Assembly (NCBI GenBank): GCA_046348365.1
Contig: JAXMEL010000001.1
Span: 434,001 to 498,000, forward strand
Direction of reading: 5' to 3'
DNA length: 64,000 nt
DNA from: JAEUPI01 sp046348365
Lineage (GTDB): Bacteria; Pseudomonadota; Gammaproteobacteria; Burkholderiales; Burkholderiaceae_C
Below are positions 1 to 8,520 of this stretch, one piece after another. The notes beneath the pieces are model-generated. The model was not told where the DNA came from, searched no databases, and saw nothing but the letters and a program-made list of their open reading frames with translations. Position 1 is the first letter of the stretch. The number at the start of each line of letters is the position of its first letter. The position numbers and the translations under genes are program-made.

Positions 1-1674
1 GAAGTCGTCACGCCGCTGTCGGAGGCCGAGGTGCGGCGCGCCGCGCGCATGATCAAGAAGCGCGGCATCGAATCGGTGGCGGTGGTGTACATCGATTCGT
101 TCATGAACCCGGCGCACGAGCTGCGCACGCGCGAGATCCTGCACGAGGAGCTGCCGGGGCTCGACGTCACGCTGTCGCACGAGGTGCTGCCGCAGATGCT
201 CGAATTCGAGCGCACCTGCACCACCGTGCTCAACGCCTACATCTCGCCGATCCTGAAGAACTACCTGGGCGGCCTGCAGCGGCGGCTGAAGAAGGACTGG
301 AACTACTCGGGCTCGATCCTCGTCACCACCTCCGGCGGCGGCGTGATCGGCATGGACGAGGCGGTGAAGTTCCCCGCGAAGACCTTCCACAGCTCGCCGG
401 TGTCGGGCGCGGTCGGGCTGGCCGGCTACATCGGCAACATGGCCGGCTTCGAGAACGTGATCGCCTTCGAGACCGGCGGCACCACCAACAACGTGTCGAT
501 CATCTACCAGGGCCGGCCGGCGATCACCCACGAGTGGAAGATCCTGTGGAACGTGCCGTGCTGCCTGCCGTCGGTCGACACGATCTACATCGGCGCCGGC
601 GGCGGCTCGATCGGCTGGGTCGACAAGGGCGGCATGCTCAACGTCGGCCCGCAGAGCATGGGCGCGGTGCCGGGGCCGGCGTGCTACGGCGCCGGCGGCA
701 CCGAGCCGACCAACACCGACACGCAGATCGTGCTCGGCCGCATCGACCCCGCGTACTACCTCGGCGGCGAGCTGAAGGTCGACGGCGCGCTGTCGCACAA
801 GGCGCTGAAGGAGAAGGTCGGCGACCACTACGGCTGGGACGCCGCCACCTCGGCCGCCAACATGTACATGGTGGCGATGACCAACCTGATGATGGCGATG
901 CGGCTGCAGACCGTGTCGCGCGGCTGGGACCCGCGCGACTTCGCGATCGTGCCCTACGGCGGCGGCGGCGCGATGTACGCCTGCGACCTCGCGCGCGAGA
1001 TCGGCTCGCCCAAGGTGATCGTGCCGCCGTTGCCGGGCTACGCCTCGGCGTTCGGTGCGATACGCGTCGACGTCAAGCACGAGTTCACCCAGCCGCTGCA
1101 CAAGATCGAGGCCGAGCTCGACTACAAGAAACTCAACCGCGAGTTCGCCGCGCTCGAAAAGCGCGCCGTGCAGACGCTGAAGAAGGAAGGCATGCAGGCC
1201 GACCAGATCGCCATCGAGCGCTACGTCGACGTCAAGTACTTCAGCCAGGCGCGCTTCTTCACGGTCGAGGTCGGCAGCGAAGCGATCACCGATCTGAAAT
1301 CGATCACCGAGCGCTTCATGACCGCGATGCAGGCCGCCTACGGCTACACGCTGCCGCCGGGCTACGCGCCGGTGGAGCTGGTGAACCTGCGCATCATCGC
1401 GCGCGGCGAGCTGCCCAAGCCGAGCCTGCCCGAGATCAGCCGCGCGACCACGCTGCAAGACGCGCGCAAGCCCTCGCGCAAGGTCTGGTTCAAGGACTCG
1501 GGCTTCGTCGATACCGCGATCTACGAGCGCGGCCGGCTGCCGATCGGCGTGCCGTTCGACGGCCCGGCGATCATCGAGCAGCCCGACACCACCACCGTGA
1601 TGCCGCCGGGCACCTCGTGCACCGTCGACAAGTTCGGCAACCTGATCATCGACATCGAACGCCAGGAGCGCTAG
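1..1674 (+). CDS. Hydantoinase A / acetone-carboxylase beta-like subunit (HyuA family), 5' truncated
   Basis: The reading frame is open from the first base, so the N-terminal part (roughly 130 residues of the usual ~690) lies outside the window; 557 residues are visible. The HyuA/acetone-carboxylase signature is clear: a glycine-rich GAGGGSIGWVD segment near visible residue 198 and PGPACYG near 225. In the family this is the ATP-binding ASKHA-fold subunit, which activates substrate by phosphoryl transfer for hydantoin hydrolysis or ketone carboxylation. The phosphate-binding motif, usually close to DMGGTSTD, reads ETGGTTNN (157-164). Only 2 bases separate it from hyuB, so the two are co-translated. 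The substrate cannot be read from sequence. The CoA ligase and UbiD downstream make ketone or aromatic carboxylation more likely than hydantoin use; that is inference. Confidence 0.9.
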   Translation, partial: EVVTPLSEAEVRRAARMIKKRGIESVAVVYIDSFMNPAHELRTREILHEELPGLDVTLSHEVLPQMLEFERTCTTVLNAYISPILKNYLGGLQRRLKKDWNYSGSILVTTSGGGVIGMDEAVKFPAKTFHSSPVSGAVGLAGYIGNMAGFENVIAFETGGTTNNVSIIYQGRPAITHEWKILWNVPCCLPSVDTIYIGAGGGSIGWVDKGGMLNVGPQSMGAVPGPACYGAGGTEPTNTDTQIVLGRIDPAYYLGGELKVDGALSHKALKEKVGDHYGWDAATSAANMYMVAMTNLMMAMRLQTVSRGWDPRDFAIVPYGGGGAMYACDLAREIGSPKVIVPPLPGYASAFGAIRVDVKHEFTQPLHKIEAELDYKKLNREFAALEKRAVQTLKKEGMQADQIAIERYVDVKYFSQARFFTVEVGSEAITDLKSITERFMTAMQAAYGYTLPPGYAPVELVNLRIIARGELPKPSLPEISRATTLQDARKPSRKVWFKDSGFVDTAIYERGRLPIGVPFDGPAIIEQPDTTTVMPPGTSCTVDKFGNLIIDIERQER

Positions 1675-1676
1675 CC

Positions 1677-3659
1677 ATGGATGCCAGCACCCGCCGCTAC
1701 GCCCAACGCCGCCGCGCCAAGGCCGCGCCCGTCACCAGCGTCAAGGAGAAGCTGACCCACACCGCCGACATCGGCATGGACCTGATCACCTTCGAGGTGA
1801 TGCGCAATGCCTTCGTCGCCGCCTGCTACGAGGCGTCGACGACGATCGAGCGCGTGGCCTACCACCCGGTGGTCGGCATGGGCCGCGACCGCTCCAACGC
1901 ACTGCTGACGCGCGACGGCCGCCTCGTCGCGCACGGCCACACCGACGCCGCGGCGCACTACGCGTCGTTCGGCCCGTCGGTGAAGGAGCTGATCAAGGAC
2001 GTGCCGCTGGCCAGCATGAAGGCGGGCGACACCTTCTTGTTCTCCGACCCGTACCGCACCGGCTCGCACGTCAACGACACGCGGCTGATCCGGCCGATCT
2101 TCTTCGATGGCGAGATCGTCGCGTTCTCGTGCACGGTGATCCACTGGGCCGACATGGGCGGCCCGATGCCGGGCACCTTCAACCCCGAGGCGACCACCTG
2201 CTACGCCGAAGGCATCCGCATCCCGCCGATCCGCCTGTTCAAGCAGGACAAGCTCGACGAAGAGCTGTTCTCGATGATCGCCATCAACATCCGCTCGTCG
2301 ACCGAGCGCCGCGCCGACCTGCAGGCGCAGTACGAGGCCTCGCGGCTGATCGACCGCCGCGTGAAGGAGCTGTGCCAGCGCTACGGCAAGGCGACGCTCT
2401 ACCAGGCCTTCGAGGAGCAGTTCAACTACACCGAGCGCTTGATGCTCGCCGAGCTGGCGACGCTGCCCGACGGCAAGTGGGAGTTCGAGGACTTCGGCGA
2501 CCAGGACGTGATGACCGACGGCAAGCCGCCGATCCGCGTGCACTGCCGCATGACCAAGAAGGGCACCAAGCTGAGCTTCGACTGGACGGGCTGCGGCGAC
2601 CAGCCGAGCGGCTCGTGGGGCTGCAGCTACGCCACGCTCACCGGCGGCAACTACCTCGGCTTCATGATCTGCTTCCCGCAGCTGTTCCCGCTCAACGACG
2701 GCATCATCCGCAACCTCGAAATCATTTCGCGCAAGGGCAGCTGCGTCGACGTCAACCCGCCGGCGCCGACCACCGGCTACGCGTCGGGCGCGTTCGACAA
2801 GGTCGAGGCGGTGACGATCGCCTGCCTCGCCGGCCCGATGGGCAAGGTGCAGCCGTGGCGCGTGTACCCCGCCGCGGTGAGCCTGACCAACCTGTGCATG
2901 GGCGGCTTCAACCCGCGCACGAAGAAGGACTTCGTGCAGTACACCTACGCGGTCGGCGGCGAGAACGCGCGCACCTACAAGGACGGCAAGTCGCTCATCT
3001 TCATGCGCTTCTGCAACGCGCGCACGATCCCGCAGGAATTGGAGGAACGCTGGTTCCCGGTGCTGTACACGCGCTACGAGGCACGCCCCGACAGTTGCGG
3101 CCACGGCGAGCACCGCGGCGGCTTCGCGCTGCTGCGCGAGCTGACGGTGCTGACCGACGTGACGATGACGATCCACGGCGACCGCGAGAAGTTCACGCCG
3201 TTCGGCCTCGCCGGCGGGCTCAACGGCCTGGGCTGCAACCTGATCATCAACAAGGGCACGAAGAAGGAATTCAACGCCGGCATGTACGCCACCGGCGTCA
3301 AGCTCAAGGCCGGCGACAAGATCTTCTATGCCTCGTCGGGCGGCGGCGGCTTCGGCAACCCGCTGGCGCGCGACCCGCGCGCGGTGCTCGAAGACGTGAT
3401 GGACGAGTGGCTGTCGGTGGAGTCGGCCAAGAAGTTCTACGGCGTCGTGATCAAGGTGGTCGACCGCGACGCGCTCGACTACCGCATCGACGAGGCCGCC
3501 ACCGCCAAAGCACGCGCCGCGCTGCGCAAGAAGGGCTTCAAACAGGGCCTGGGCTCGCACCAGCTGCACCCGAAGGGCAAGGACATCAAGGCGAGCTGGA
3601 TCCCCACCGAAGAGGAAGTGGCGCCGCACATCACCGTCTCGCGGCCGCCGGGCTGGTAG
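1677..3659 (+). CDS. Hydantoinase B / acetone-carboxylase alpha-like subunit (HyuB family)
   Basis: This 660-residue protein is a full-length HyuB-family subunit, the partner of the HyuA upstream. The characteristic DPYRTGSHVNDTR segment sits near residue 124 and the closing glycine-rich GGGGFGNPLARDP near 555, as in N-methylhydantoinase B and the large subunits of acetone and acetophenone carboxylases. In carboxylases this subunit carries the second half-reaction on the activated substrate. The ATG at 1677 is chosen because it lies 2 bases after the hyuA stop, giving a tight coupled pair. The next gene, a CoA ligase, starts 30 bases later on the same strand. The N-terminal 30 residues are basic and poorly conserved-looking. 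The family is certain, the reaction is not. Confidence 0.92.
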   Translation: MDASTRRYAQRRRAKAAPVTSVKEKLTHTADIGMDLITFEVMRNAFVAACYEASTTIERVAYHPVVGMGRDRSNALLTRDGRLVAHGHTDAAAHYASFGPSVKELIKDVPLASMKAGDTFLFSDPYRTGSHVNDTRLIRPIFFDGEIVAFSCTVIHWADMGGPMPGTFNPEATTCYAEGIRIPPIRLFKQDKLDEELFSMIAINIRSSTERRADLQAQYEASRLIDRRVKELCQRYGKATLYQAFEEQFNYTERLMLAELATLPDGKWEFEDFGDQDVMTDGKPPIRVHCRMTKKGTKLSFDWTGCGDQPSGSWGCSYATLTGGNYLGFMICFPQLFPLNDGIIRNLEIISRKGSCVDVNPPAPTTGYASGAFDKVEAVTIACLAGPMGKVQPWRVYPAAVSLTNLCMGGFNPRTKKDFVQYTYAVGGENARTYKDGKSLIFMRFCNARTIPQELEERWFPVLYTRYEARPDSCGHGEHRGGFALLRELTVLTDVTMTIHGDREKFTPFGLAGGLNGLGCNLIINKGTKKEFNAGMYATGVKLKAGDKIFYASSGGGGFGNPLARDPRAVLEDVMDEWLSVESAKKFYGVVIKVVDRDALDYRIDEAATAKARAALRKKGFKQGLGSHQLHPKGKDIKASWIPTEEEVAPHITVSRPPGW

Positions 3660-3689
3660 CACGAGGGCCGGCCACGAGGGCGAGCCGCC

Positions 3690-5270
3690 ATGACAGCGGA
3701 CCGCGACTTCTCCGCCCTGCCGCGCGTGCACGCGACAGTGGTGCACATGCTGGCCGATGCGGCCGCACGTGCGCCATCCGCTTGCGCCGTGGTGTGCGAC
3801 GACGAGCGGTTGAGCTATGCGCAGTACCTGCGCTGCGTGGCCGGCTTCGCGCACGAGCTGGTGGCGATGGGCGCGCACGGCTCGCGCGTCGCGCTGGTGT
3901 GCGGCAATTCGGTCGACATCGCCATCGCGATGTTCGCCGCGCACGCCGCCGGCGCGCAGGCGGTGCCGATCAACCCGGGTTACACGGCGCGGGAGCTGAC
4001 GCACATCCTGGCCGACGCGCAACCGCAGGTGGTGGTGTACGACGACGAGGTTGCCGCCACCGTCGAGCCGCTCGCGGCGCAGATCGGCATCGCGCATCGC
4101 GTGCGCATCGGCGGCAAGGGCTGTTCAGGCGGCGCCGGTGGCGCCGGTGGCCGCCGGCTCGATGTCTGGAAGAACGACGCCGCGCTCGCGCTGCCGCCGC
4201 TGCCCGCGCCCGACGACCTGGCGACGCTGCAGTACACCGGCGGCACCACCGGCCTGCCCAAGGGCGTGAACATCACGCACCGGCAGATGGCGGTCAACAT
4301 CGCGCAGCGTGAGGCCGCTCTGCCCACGCGCGCCGACGACGAGCGTGTGCTGTGCATGATGCCGCTCTTTCACGTGTTCGCGGTCGCGATGTGCCTGCAC
4401 CTGGCCGCGTATTGCCGCGGCACGCTGGTGATCATGCGGCGCTACAAGCCGGATGCGCTGCTCGAACTGATCGAGCGCGAGCGCATCACGCGGCTGCCGG
4501 CGGGGCCCACCGTGTTCATCGGCCTGCTCGCGCACGAGCGCTTCGCGGCCACCGATTTCGCGAGCCTGCGCTGCGCCTACTCGGGCTCGGCGCCGCTGCC
4601 CGAAGAGACGATCCGCCGCTGGCACGAGCGCACCGGCACGCCGATCCTCGAAGGCTTCGGCCAGACCGAGGCGGGGCCCGTTCTCACATACGTTCGTGAC
4701 GGCGGGCCGCTGAAAGCCGGCTCGGTCGGGCCGCCGCTGCCGCTGACTGAAGTTGAGATCGTCGACGTCGAAAGCGGCGCCCGCGTGCTGCCGCGCGGCG
4801 AGGTCGGCGAGATCCGTGCACGCGGGCCGCAGATCATGTCGGGCTACCGCAACCGCCCCGACGACACCGCGCAGGCGCTGCGCGACGGCTGGCTCTACAC
4901 CGGAGACATCGGCGTCGTCGATGCCGACGGCGACCTGTGGATCCGCGACCGCAAGAAAGACATGGCGATCGTCGGCGGCTTCAACGTCTATCCGCGCGAG
5001 GTCGACGAGGTGCTGTATGCGCACCCGGCGGTGAAGGAAGCCGCCGCGGCCGGCGTGCCCGATGCGTACTACGGCGAGACGATCCGCGCCTACGTGGTGC
5101 CGAAGGACGGCATGCGCTTGAGCGTCGACGAACTGCTCGAGCACTGCCGCGCCAACCTGGCGCGCTACAAGGTGCCGGCGCGCATCGTGCTCGTCGCCGA
5201 GCTGCCGCGCACCACCGTGGGCAAGATCGACCGCAACGCGCTGCGCCACCGGCTCGCGGCCGAGAACTGA
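3690..5270 (+). CDS. AMP-forming acyl-CoA synthetase (long-chain/aromatic acid CoA ligase family)
   Basis: The 526-residue protein belongs to the ANL adenylate-forming superfamily and should convert a carboxylic acid, ATP and CoA to the acyl-CoA. Motifs in order are the P-loop YTGGTTGLPKG (about 182), GFGQTEAGP (about 322), YTGDIG with the ribose-binding Asp (about 403), the hinge RDRKKD (about 418) and a C-terminal TTVGKIDR holding the catalytic Lys (about 511). Length is normal for the class. It lies between hyuB and a UbiD decarboxylase, so it probably activates the product of carboxylation or the acid that UbiD acts on. In acetophenone degradation a CoA ligase follows a related carboxylase, which is a useful but unproven parallel. 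Substrate specificity cannot be inferred. Confidence 0.92.
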   Translation: MTADRDFSALPRVHATVVHMLADAAARAPSACAVVCDDERLSYAQYLRCVAGFAHELVAMGAHGSRVALVCGNSVDIAIAMFAAHAAGAQAVPINPGYTARELTHILADAQPQVVVYDDEVAATVEPLAAQIGIAHRVRIGGKGCSGGAGGAGGRRLDVWKNDAALALPPLPAPDDLATLQYTGGTTGLPKGVNITHRQMAVNIAQREAALPTRADDERVLCMMPLFHVFAVAMCLHLAAYCRGTLVIMRRYKPDALLELIERERITRLPAGPTVFIGLLAHERFAATDFASLRCAYSGSAPLPEETIRRWHERTGTPILEGFGQTEAGPVLTYVRDGGPLKAGSVGPPLPLTEVEIVDVESGARVLPRGEVGEIRARGPQIMSGYRNRPDDTAQALRDGWLYTGDIGVVDADGDLWIRDRKKDMAIVGGFNVYPREVDEVLYAHPAVKEAAAAGVPDAYYGETIRAYVVPKDGMRLSVDELLEHCRANLARYKVPARIVLVAELPRTTVGKIDRNALRHRLAAEN

Positions 5271-5309
5271 AGACTCAACGCCGAAGACGACACCGAGGAG
5301 ACCACACAC

Positions 5310-6734
5310 ATGCTGCAACGCAAATGGACCGATCTGCGCGAGTTCCTCGCGTACCTCGAAACCAAGAAGGATGTCGTCTACATCGACGACGAGGTCGACC
5401 CGTCGTGGGAGATCAACGGCCTGACGCGCCTCGGCCTGCAGGAGCACGCGCCGGCGATCGTGTTCCGCAAGATCAAGGGCGCCGACTTCCCGCTGGTGAC
5501 GAATCTCATCGGCACCGACCGCCGCTTCCTGTGGGCACTGGGCATCGAGAAGTGGAGCGACTTCAACGAGGAGTGGTGCCGCCGCACGCAGGGCCTGGTG
5601 CCGTGGCGCGTGGTCAACAAGGCGCCGTGCCAGGAGGTCGTGCTCCAAGGCAGCGACATCGACCTCACGCGCATCTGCAACGTCAAGTGGCACCAGCACG
5701 ACGGCGGCGCGTTCGGTGCGGCGTTTCCGGGCACGCTGTCGGTGTCGGTCACCAAGGACCGCGACACCGGCGTGCTCAACGCCGGCATCTACCGCATGGG
5801 CACCTTGTCGAAGAACACGCTCGGCTGGGGCGCACCCGAGTACACCCACGGCCGCCAGCACTACATGATGTACGAGCGGCACGGCGAGGTGATGCCGATG
5901 ACCGTCATCACCGGCTACGACCCGACGGTGCAGATCTGCGCCAGCACGCGCACGCCGCCCGGCATCGACGAGTTCCAGATGGCCGGCGCGCTGCGCGGCG
6001 AGCCGCTCGACATGGTCAAGTGCCAGAGCAACGACATCCACGTGCCGGCGACCTGCGAATTCGTGTTCGAGGGCATCGTGCGGCCGGGCCACCGCGAGAT
6101 CGAAGGCGGCTTCGGCGAGTACACCGGCTACTACGGCGAGGCGCGCTCGAACCCGGTGTTCGAGGTGCAGCGCGTGACGATGCGCCGCGGCGCGATGTAC
6201 CTCGGCGCGCGCGAGCAGTGGTATCCCTGCGAGAGCGCGCTGGTTGTCGGCAAGTCGTCGCAGGCGGTGGCGTTCGACACCGTGCGCAAGCTGGTACCCG
6301 GCGTGCTCGACATGCGCTGCGACGTGAGCTACGAGTGCATCGTCAAGATCGACAAGATGTTCAAGGGCCATGCGCAGCAGGTGATGGACGCGGTGTGGGG
6401 CGCCACCTACGCGCGCTACAAGCACGTGATCGTCGTCGACAGCGACATCGACATCTGGAACTACGACAGCGTGCACTGGGCGCTGTCGACGCGCGTGCGC
6501 GCCGACCGCGACGTGAACATCCTGCCGCGCCGCGCCGGCCAGTGGCTCGACCCCGCCGTGGCGCTGCACGAGAAGGGCTGGCAGACCGGCCTCGGCATCG
6601 ACGCCACGATGTGCAGCGAGGAGTACGAGTACTGGGGCGAGAAGCCGCCGCGCACGGTCGACGACCCCGAGATCGTGCAGAAAACGCTGGCCAAGTGGGG
6701 CGACAAGCTGCCGTGGCGGCGCGCGTCGCGCTGA
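5310..6734 (+). CDS. UbiD-family prenylated-FMN-dependent (de)carboxylase
   Basis: This 474-residue protein is a UbiD/Fdc1-type enzyme, which reversibly decarboxylates aromatic or alpha,beta-unsaturated acids using prenylated FMN. The hallmark VPATCEFVFEG is near residue 245 and is followed by EGGFGEYTGYYG, which supplies the two catalytic glutamates (E265 and E270). The matching arginine is probably R162 in NAGIYRMG. The R-E-E set is therefore complete. A good ribosome site (GAGGAG) precedes the ATG. The cofactor-making UbiX lies two genes downstream, which fits a dedicated catabolic pair rather than ubiquinone synthesis; canonical UbiD of the Q pathway is usually alone. The substrate may be free acid or a CoA thioester, as for phthaloyl- or isophthalyl-CoA decarboxylases; undecided. 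Confidence 0.92.
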   Translation: MLQRKWTDLREFLAYLETKKDVVYIDDEVDPSWEINGLTRLGLQEHAPAIVFRKIKGADFPLVTNLIGTDRRFLWALGIEKWSDFNEEWCRRTQGLVPWRVVNKAPCQEVVLQGSDIDLTRICNVKWHQHDGGAFGAAFPGTLSVSVTKDRDTGVLNAGIYRMGTLSKNTLGWGAPEYTHGRQHYMMYERHGEVMPMTVITGYDPTVQICASTRTPPGIDEFQMAGALRGEPLDMVKCQSNDIHVPATCEFVFEGIVRPGHREIEGGFGEYTGYYGEARSNPVFEVQRVTMRRGAMYLGAREQWYPCESALVVGKSSQAVAFDTVRKLVPGVLDMRCDVSYECIVKIDKMFKGHAQQVMDAVWGATYARYKHVIVVDSDIDIWNYDSVHWALSTRVRADRDVNILPRRAGQWLDPAVALHEKGWQTGLGIDATMCSEEYEYWGEKPPRTVDDPEIVQKTLAKWGDKLPWRRASR

Positions 6735-6778
6735 CAACCCGAACGAGGCGTGGCACACCCGCGCCCGAGGAGACGCCA

Positions 6779-7762
6779 ATGACACGTAATCGCAGGTGGT
6801 TGAGCATGGTGGTCGCGACGCTCGCGGCCATGTGGGCCCTCGCCCCCGCGCTGGCGCAGCCGTGGCCCGCCAAGGCCATCACCATCGTCGTGTCGTACCC
6901 GCCGGGCGGCGATACCGACGTGTTGGCACGCCTGTACGCCGACAAGCTGAGCCAGCGCCTGGGGCAGCAGGTGGTCATCGACAACAAGCCCGGCGCGAGC
7001 GGCACGATCGGCAACGCGACAGTCGCCAAGGCGGCCCCCGACGGCTACACGCTGCTGTTCGCGCCGAGCACGTTCTCGATCGCGCAGCATGTGCTCAAAG
7101 CCGGCGCCGGCACCGCGCACGACGTCAACCGCGACTTCACGCCGATCGTGAAGGCGGGCAACGTCGCGCTGCTGGTGATCGCCGCCTCCAACGCCGGCAT
7201 CAAGGACATGCAGCAGGTGATCGCCGATGCGCGCGCCGGCAAGGCCAGCACCTACGGCACGCCGGGCGCCGGCTCGCCGATGCACATCGCCGGCGAGATG
7301 CTGAAGAAGGCCGCCGACGTGCGGTTCACCCACGTGCCGTACCGCGGCGTTGCCCCGGTGGTCACCGACGTGATGGGTGGACACGTCACGATCGGCTGGG
7401 TGACGCCGGGCGCAGTGGGGCAGTACCTGAGCACCGGCAAGCTGCTGCCGCTGGCGGTCGCCGAGAAGCAGCGCACCCCCCTGCTGCCCAACGTGCCGAC
7501 GCTGATCGAGCTGGGCTACCGCGATCTCTACGTCAGCGCCTGGTTCGCGCTGCTCGGGCCCAAGGGCCTGCCGAGCGAGGTGGTGAAGACGCTCAACACG
7601 CAGATGAACGAGATCCTGAAGATGCCCGACGTGCTGTCGCGCATGGAGCAGATGGGGGTCGAACCCGTCGGCGGCGACCCTGCAGCGCTGGCGAAGACGA
7701 TCGCCGACGACGACGAGCGCTTCGGCCGCCTCGTCAAGGAGTTCGGCATCAGCGTCGACTAG
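6779..7762 (+). CDS. Bug/TctC-family tripartite tricarboxylate transporter substrate-binding protein
   Basis: A 327-residue periplasmic receptor begins with a typical Sec signal peptide ending in PALAQP near residue 27. The mature part opens with the family signature WPAKAITIVVSYPPGGDTDVLAR, followed by VVIDNKPGASG. Bug receptors bind small carboxylates, amides or aromatic acids and hand them to TctAB-type membrane subunits. No TctA or TctB gene is present in the window. Its position between ubiD and ubiX suggests it captures the substrate of this pathway. Burkholderiales encode many orphan receptors of this kind, so use of a remote permease, or a sensory role, is possible. The ATG at 6779 is supported by the good signal peptide and an upstream GAGGAGA. 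Confidence 0.93.
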   Translation: MTRNRRWLSMVVATLAAMWALAPALAQPWPAKAITIVVSYPPGGDTDVLARLYADKLSQRLGQQVVIDNKPGASGTIGNATVAKAAPDGYTLLFAPSTFSIAQHVLKAGAGTAHDVNRDFTPIVKAGNVALLVIAASNAGIKDMQQVIADARAGKASTYGTPGAGSPMHIAGEMLKKAADVRFTHVPYRGVAPVVTDVMGGHVTIGWVTPGAVGQYLSTGKLLPLAVAEKQRTPLLPNVPTLIELGYRDLYVSAWFALLGPKGLPSEVVKTLNTQMNEILKMPDVLSRMEQMGVEPVGGDPAALAKTIADDDERFGRLVKEFGISVD

Positions 7763-7794
7763 ACTCGGCCCAACTTCCGAAAGGCTGGGCACCC

Positions 7795-8370
7795 GTGCAA
7801 CGTCTGATCATCGCGATGTCCGGCGCCTCGGGCGCGATCTACGGCATCCGCATGCTGCAGGCGCTGAAGGACGTTGCCGACGTACAGACGCACCTCGTGA
7901 TGTCACCCTCCGCGCGGCGCACGATCCACGAGGAAACCGATTGGAAGCCAGAGGCGGTCGAAGCACTCGCCGGCGTGGTCCATGCGCACCGCGACATCGG
8001 CGCGTCGATCGCCAGCGGCTCGTTCAAGACCGCCGGCATGATCGTGGCCCCCTGCTCGATCAAGACGCTGTCCGAGATCGCCACCTCGCACGGCGACAAC
8101 CTGATCGCGCGTGCCGCCGATGTGTGCCTGAAGGAGCGCCGCAGGCTCGTGCTGATGGTGCGCGAGACGCCGCTGCACCTCGGCCACATCGAGCTGCTGG
8201 CGCAGGTGGCGCGCTACGGCGCCGTCGTGCTGCCGCCGGTGCCGGCGTTCTACACGCGGCCGCAGACGCTCGACGACATCGTGGCGCACAGCGTGGGCAA
8301 GGCGCTCGACCAGTTCGACCTGCCGCACCGGCTGCTCAAGCGCTGGAAGGACCCCGAAGCCGGGTCGTGA
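7795..8370 (+). CDS. ubiX: Flavin prenyltransferase UbiX
   Basis: The 191-residue enzyme attaches a dimethylallyl group to FMN, making the prenylated-FMN cofactor used by UbiD enzymes. It has the FMN-binding MSGASGAIYG at the N-terminus, the CSIKTLSEIA loop, RETPLHLGHI and the C-terminal PPVPAFYTRP segment, all classic for UbiX/Pad1. A GTG start at 7795 is used: it gives exactly the usual N-terminal strand, and no ATG fits. It lies 32 bases after the Bug receptor gene and two genes after ubiD, which supports dedicated cofactor supply for that decarboxylase. Alternative names in related clusters are phenolic-acid decarboxylase subunit B or 4-hydroxybenzoate decarboxylase subunit B. Confidence 0.95.
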   Translation: MQRLIIAMSGASGAIYGIRMLQALKDVADVQTHLVMSPSARRTIHEETDWKPEAVEALAGVVHAHRDIGASIASGSFKTAGMIVAPCSIKTLSEIATSHGDNLIARAADVCLKERRRLVLMVRETPLHLGHIELLAQVARYGAVVLPPVPAFYTRPQTLDDIVAHSVGKALDQFDLPHRLLKRWKDPEAGS

Positions 8371-8520
8371 GCCGCGCCGCGGGCCAGGCGGGTCCGGCGG
8401 CCGCTCTGGTCGTGAACGCTCTAGTGGCGGGCGCCCAATCGCGCCGCCCCGGTCGACGCCCGGGCCGGCGCCGCCTTACCATCGCCGTCAGCGGCGGCCG
8501 CCCCGTCGCGGAGGCCCGCC

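Noticed and set aside
31..60. GTG at 31 as the true start of hyuA
   Set aside because: The frame is open from base 1 and the protein lacks the N-terminal domain of the family, so the gene is cut by the window edge.
1671..4097. Long open frame on the minus strand opposite hyuB and the start of the CoA ligase gene
   Set aside because: It is rich in Arg, His, Val and Ala with no recognisable motif, and runs antisense to conserved genes. High-GC DNA gives such frames by absence of stop codons.
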